Shown here: positions 4,950 to 7,699 of the stretch, piece by piece
Layout of the letters: every line of letters begins with the position of its first letter
Position numbering within the stretch: the first letter of the stretch is position 1
DNA from: Pseudomonadota bacterium
GTDB taxonomy: Bacteria; Myxococcota_A; Polyangia; Fen-1088
Direction: 5' to 3'
DNA length: 7,699 nt
Assembly: GCA_023438785.1 (NCBI GenBank)
Contig: JAEXQJ010000056.1
Coordinates: 1 to 7,699 of the forward strand
Notes under the pieces: generated by a model
What the model saw: the letters and a program-made list of their open reading frames with translations, nothing else
What the model was told of the DNA's origin: nothing
Database searches by the model: none
Translations under genes and position numbers: made by a program

Positions 4950-7051
4950 GGCGCCTCCGCTCTGATACGCGAGCCAGCGCGCCCACCGCTGCCACTGGTC
5001 TTGCGCTCGGGGCCATTGGGCGCGACCGTTCCCTCGTACTGCACACCGGGCTTTGGCACGTAGCCGCTGACCGGCGCCTGCAGCTTGCCCTTGATGCTGC
5101 CCTTCAACGTCTCGACGGGCAGGGGCGGCTCCAGTGCGTAATAGAAGCCACGGGTCGGCAGGCGCATCTCGAAGATCTCGCCGTCCAGATAGAAAACGCG
5201 TCGAAAATCGAGCGCCATGGGGCCCAGGACCTTGGCCTTGCGGTGCTTGAGCACGAACGAAAAGAGGCGCACGGCCAAGTTGTTGTAGAGGCGATGACAG
5301 CCGTGGGAAAAACGGCCGCGTAGCGACAGGTAGTCGGACGAGCCGTGGGTGCGAATGCCGTTGTCGAAGTACACGGTGCCGTTGCCGCGCGACTTGGCCT
5401 GCTCGTGGATGCCCGCCACCAGGCCGTAGGCCGAGAGATAGCCGGGGCCCGTCTCGTCGTAATTCACCACCTTGGGGTAGCCGCCCGCCACCCACTTCGT
5501 CTTCACCATGCCCGCCAGCGGCGCGCTGGAGGGCGGCAACCACACGGGCGCGGCCACGATGTGTCGCCACACGCGAGGCCCCACGTCGGAGTCCTTGTAG
5601 CGGTAGTACTCCTGCCCGTCGGACGCCACCTCCACACGCCAGCCGCCGATCGTCGTACGCCAACTCACGAGCGGCACCTTCTGCCCGCGCCAGCGCACGA
5701 AGACGTTCATGGTGGGGAACCTCTCGCGCGGCTGCGGCAGTCGGTTGCCCTTGCTGTCGAAGGGGAAGTCGTACCAGATGTCGCCGCGATCGATCTCCGC
5801 CACCAGATCCATGTGCGGGCCGTAGTATTCGGGCAACGCGGGGAAGCGGACCGCCGCGCACAGCCAGCGAAAATCGGACTCTCCGTGTCGTTTGAAGAAG
5901 GACAGAGCGTCCTCGGGGCCGCGCAGGCCGAGGCGGTCCATGAGCGCTTGGGTCGCTCGGCCCACCAAGTCGGGGACGGGCTCGTCGTGGCCGTCCGCGG
6001 TCTTGTACGTGGGCACCCGCGCCGCTCCCGTGCGTTTGGGCCGTGGGAAGGCCCCCGCCGCTGTGCCGTCCTCGATGAAGCCGCCGGCGTGCGCCGCGCG
6101 CTCGGCCAGCACCCGGCGCAGCGCCGCGAAGTTGTTGGCTTGAAGCGGCTGCGCCAGCGCCTCCAGGGTTGCGCGCGTCAGGTCGGCCTGGGCGAAGATG
6201 GCGTTTTTCTGCTGGAACGCCAGCACCGCCGTCCGCATGATCGCGTCGTACGTGCCCGGGGTGTGCTTGCCCGGATCCATCAGCCCCTCGCACGCCAGGC
6301 GCTTCTCGACCTCGGCGAAGGCGGCGCGCTCGAGCTCCACACGCTGATGGGCCTTCACCTCGCCCGCGGCGCGGGGATCGGCCTTCGCCAACTCCTCCAG
6401 CGTGGCCACGCCCGCCTTCTCTCGCGCCGCCTCAAGGCGGAGACCGCGCCGTTCGTGCTTGGTGGCCTCCTTCTTCTCCGTGGTGCGGCCGAAGGTCTGG
6501 ATGCCGTCCACGGCCAGCAGCTTGGCGTTGTCCACGCCGGCCTCGCAGGTCCGCCGGGCGTCGGACAGGAAGCGCGCGCGCAGGACGGAAAGTGAGGGCG
6601 GAACGCCGTACAGTTCGAGGTAATTGCGTTCGCCGGGCGGCAAGGGGCGACCGTCGCCGTCGCCGCGGTCATTGGCCAAGCCGACGAAGACCGTGCGGTA
6701 ACGGTTGGGCAACAGGGCACCGTCGGGGGCCTGGCCGTCCTGGAAGATGTAGGGCGACCAGGCGTCGGAGAGGTCGACGAGGGTGAGGCCGCGTGCCTCG
6801 GCCTCCGCCGCATCGACGGTGCGCTCCGCGCCCGCCACCACCTGGATGGCCCGACGCTCGACGGGCAGGCCCGAACGCTCGACGAGAGCATCCGGATCCG
6901 GCTTGGGCGGCTCGGCGGGGACAAGGGCAACCGGGGTGGCTTGTGTCGGGCGCACGGCGGGCGGCGCGCCGTCCTGGCGCACACGCTGGCACGCGCCGGC
7001 CAGACACAAAGCCGACAACAAGAACCCGCTGGCAAACTCGACGTGGCGCAC
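4946..7051 (-). CDS. Large lipoprotein L,D-transpeptidase (YkuD-type catalytic domain)
   Basis: This 701-residue envelope enzyme should form L,D cross-links in peptidoglycan or join a protein to it. The catalytic signature is H569-G followed by S582-H-G-C585-H-R587, with C585 the predicted nucleophile; the L,D-transpeptidase domain spans roughly 446-630. Residues about 252-300 look like a peptidoglycan-binding domain (T-Y-D-A-I-M-R-T-A-V, then F-Q, then L-T-R-A-T-L-E-A-L). Residues about 62-188 form an N-terminal region of unknown fold containing LLPNRYRTVFVGLANDR and NYLELYGVP, and 190-250 is charged and helical. A lipoprotein-like leader ends at C21 (L-A-G-A-C), with a Pro-rich linker to about residue 60. 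The start is uncertain: GTG at 7051 gives a 20-residue leader with few positive charges and no good Shine-Dalgarno sequence; TTG at 7117 would give a more basic but long leader. It is first in a two-gene operon with the PEGA lipoprotein and divergent from the barrel-like gene. Family membership is sure; the acceptor is not. Confidence 0.93.
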   Translation of the reverse strand: MRHVEFASGFLLSALCLAGACQRVRQDGAPPAVRPTQATPVALVPAEPPKPDPDALVERSGLPVERRAIQVVAGAERTVDAAEAEARGLTLVDLSDAWSPYIFQDGQAPDGALLPNRYRTVFVGLANDRGDGDGRPLPPGERNYLELYGVPPSLSVLRARFLSDARRTCEAGVDNAKLLAVDGIQTFGRTTEKKEATKHERRGLRLEAAREKAGVATLEELAKADPRAAGEVKAHQRVELERAAFAEVEKRLACEGLMDPGKHTPGTYDAIMRTAVLAFQQKNAIFAQADLTRATLEALAQPLQANNFAALRRVLAERAAHAGGFIEDGTAAGAFPRPKRTGAARVPTYKTADGHDEPVPDLVGRATQALMDRLGLRGPEDALSFFKRHGESDFRWLCAAVRFPALPEYYGPHMDLVAEIDRGDIWYDFPFDSKGNRLPQPRERFPTMNVFVRWRGQKVPLVSWRTTIGGWRVEVASDGQEYYRYKDSDVGPRVWRHIVAAPVWLPPSSAPLAGMVKTKWVAGGYPKVVNYDETGPGYLSAYGLVAGIHEQAKSRGNGTVYFDNGIRTHGSSDYLSLRGRFSHGCHRLYNNLAVRLFSFVLKHRKAKVLGPMALDFRRVFYLDGEIFEMRLPTRGFYYALEPPLPVETLKGSIKGKLQAPVSGYVPKPGVQYEGTVAPNGPERKTSGSGGRAGSRIRAEAP
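4954..4958 (-). promoter_or_regulatory. Ribosome binding site of the PEGA lipoprotein gene
   Basis: GGAGG on the minus strand, with a 4-nt spacer before the ATG at 4949, inside the last codons of the transpeptidase gene. It sets the lipoprotein start and supports translational coupling through the ATGA overlap. Confidence 0.72.
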
Positions 7052-7129
7052 GGTCTTCAGGCGTATGGTGTACCGCCCGCGACGGGTGCTGGCGAAGAAA
7101 TGCGAGGCGTCGGGCAATGTGGGCGTATT

Positions 7130-7133
7130 AGGA
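7130..7133 (+). promoter_or_regulatory. Ribosome binding site of the barrel-like protein gene
   Basis: AGGA lies 7 nt before the ATG at 7141, a standard spacing. It supports this start, which also gives a complete signal peptide. Confidence 0.6.
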
Positions 7134-7140
7134 TGGCGAC

Positions 7141-7683
7141 ATGAAGCGCATCCCCCCGCTCGCGGCAATCCCCGCCCTGGCGCTCATCCTGACCAGCGGC
7201 GCGGCACAAGCCACCGAGGTTGGCCTTTCGCGCAACTTCGGGCTCGGATTCCAAATCGGAGATCCCACGGCCATCGTGGCCAAGGCTTTTCTCGACGGCA
7301 ACGATGCCATGGACTTCGGCTTGGGCATCTACGGCTACGGCCGCGGCTACTGCTACGACGAAAATGATGATCGCCACTGGTGCAACGGCGGCCACGGCTC
7401 AATGAGCGTTCACGCCGACTACCTGTACCAGGAGAACATCATCCACGGGAATCTGAAGCTCGACTGGCACGCGGGCGGCGGCGGCCGCGTCATCTTCTGG
7501 AACTACGGCGACGGCGGTCACTCGGACCTGGCCCTGCTCGGCCGCGTCCCCTTGGGCTTCGATTTCACCTTCCGCCGCCCCAGCTTCCTGGAGGCCTACA
7601 TCGAAATCGCACCTGCCATCGTCATCATCCCGCCGCTCGATTTCACCATCGACTTCGCGATCGGCGTGCGCGCGTACTTCTGA
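7141..7683 (+). CDS. Exported outer-membrane beta-barrel-like protein (DUF3996-like)
   Basis: This 180-residue protein starts with a Sec signal peptide (K2-R3, a hydrophobic core to about residue 20, and A-Q-A24 before the likely cut at T25). The mature part of about 156 residues alternates short Gly/aromatic-rich strands with polar turns: F-G-L-G-F-Q-I-G-D-P-T at 33-43, A-M-D-F-G-L-G at 56-62, then strands near 85-95, 103-120 and 128-180. It ends in aromatic Phe (V-R-A-Y-F), the usual outer-membrane barrel insertion signal. The G-x-P/D-T-x-x-x-x-K opening followed by a D-F-G-L-G strand resembles small barrel-like proteins annotated DUF3996, common in myxobacteria; I am moderately sure of that name. 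C71 and C81 flank an acidic loop and could form a disulfide. Such proteins have no well-defined function. It is divergent from the L,D-transpeptidase gene, sharing an upstream region of about 89 bp, and its downstream neighbour lies beyond the window. Confidence 0.83.
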   Translation: MKRIPPLAAIPALALILTSGAAQATEVGLSRNFGLGFQIGDPTAIVAKAFLDGNDAMDFGLGIYGYGRGYCYDENDDRHWCNGGHGSMSVHADYLYQENIIHGNLKLDWHAGGGGRVIFWNYGDGGHSDLALLGRVPLGFDFTFRRPSFLEAYIEIAPAIVIIPPLDFTIDFAIGVRAYF

Positions 7684-7699
7684 GAAGCCCCCGCCGCGG

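Noticed and set aside
4443..6293. Single minus-strand frame of 616 codons running through most of the transpeptidase gene into the PEGA gene
   Set aside because: Only the last 168 codons are real: a GGAGG site, ATG and lipoprotein signal peptide mark the true start at 4949. The upstream part is an out-of-frame shadow of the transpeptidase.
5345..6595. Plus-strand open frame of 416 codons opposite the L,D-transpeptidase gene
   Set aside because: Its translation is rich in His, Arg, Ala and Leu without domain pattern, typical of the antisense of a GC-rich gene, and the opposite strand has a clear catalytic motif.

Overview
The window is GC-rich, densely coding bacterial chromosome with strong G/C preference at third codon positions. 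The gene mix suggests a member of the Myxococcota (old deltaproteobacteria): a zinc M1 aminopeptidase fused to HEAT repeats, a very large lipoprotein L,D-transpeptidase, a PEGA-type lipoprotein, and a small outer-membrane barrel-like protein. That assignment is inference from gene style, not from a marker gene. I see no rRNA, tRNA, CRISPR array, complete insertion sequence or phage gene.

Layout. (1) 46-774 (+): stand-alone DEDDy 3'-5' exonuclease of the PolB-exonuclease-related family. (2) 787-1239 (-): SRPBCC/START-like protein of the COQ10/RatA type, convergent with gene 1. (3) 1317-3935 (+): M1 aminopeptidase with HEAT repeats, a coiled coil and a basic tail, divergent from gene 2 across about 77 bp. 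(4) 3956-4141 (-): a 61-residue uncharacterised protein, convergent with gene 3. (5) 4142-4442: about 300 bp without a confident gene; it holds two adjacent GTCGG/CCGAC stem-loops and one possible 40-codon ORF. (6) 4443-4949 (-): PEGA-like lipoprotein. (7) 4946-7051 (-): lipoprotein L,D-transpeptidase, whose stop codon overlaps the start of gene 6 (ATGA), so 7 and 6 form an operon read 7 then 6. (8) 7141-7683 (+): exported beta-barrel-like protein, divergent from gene 7.

How the genes fit together. The right half (genes 6-8) is a cell-envelope block: a predicted peptidoglycan cross-linking or anchoring enzyme tethered by lipid, a co-translated lipoprotein partner, and a divergently transcribed barrel-like protein. 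The left half holds soluble housekeeping-type genes with no obvious shared pathway. Genes 1 and 2 both lack a Shine-Dalgarno sequence and have a -10-like hexamer 6-7 nt before the start codon, which suggests leaderless transcripts. Genes 3, 6 and 8 have good ribosome binding sites. No clearly new multi-gene system is visible. The best leads are the uncharacterised N-terminal region of the transpeptidase and its co-translated PEGA partner, the TAF2-like M1/HEAT architecture, and the small gene next to the hairpin-bearing gap.
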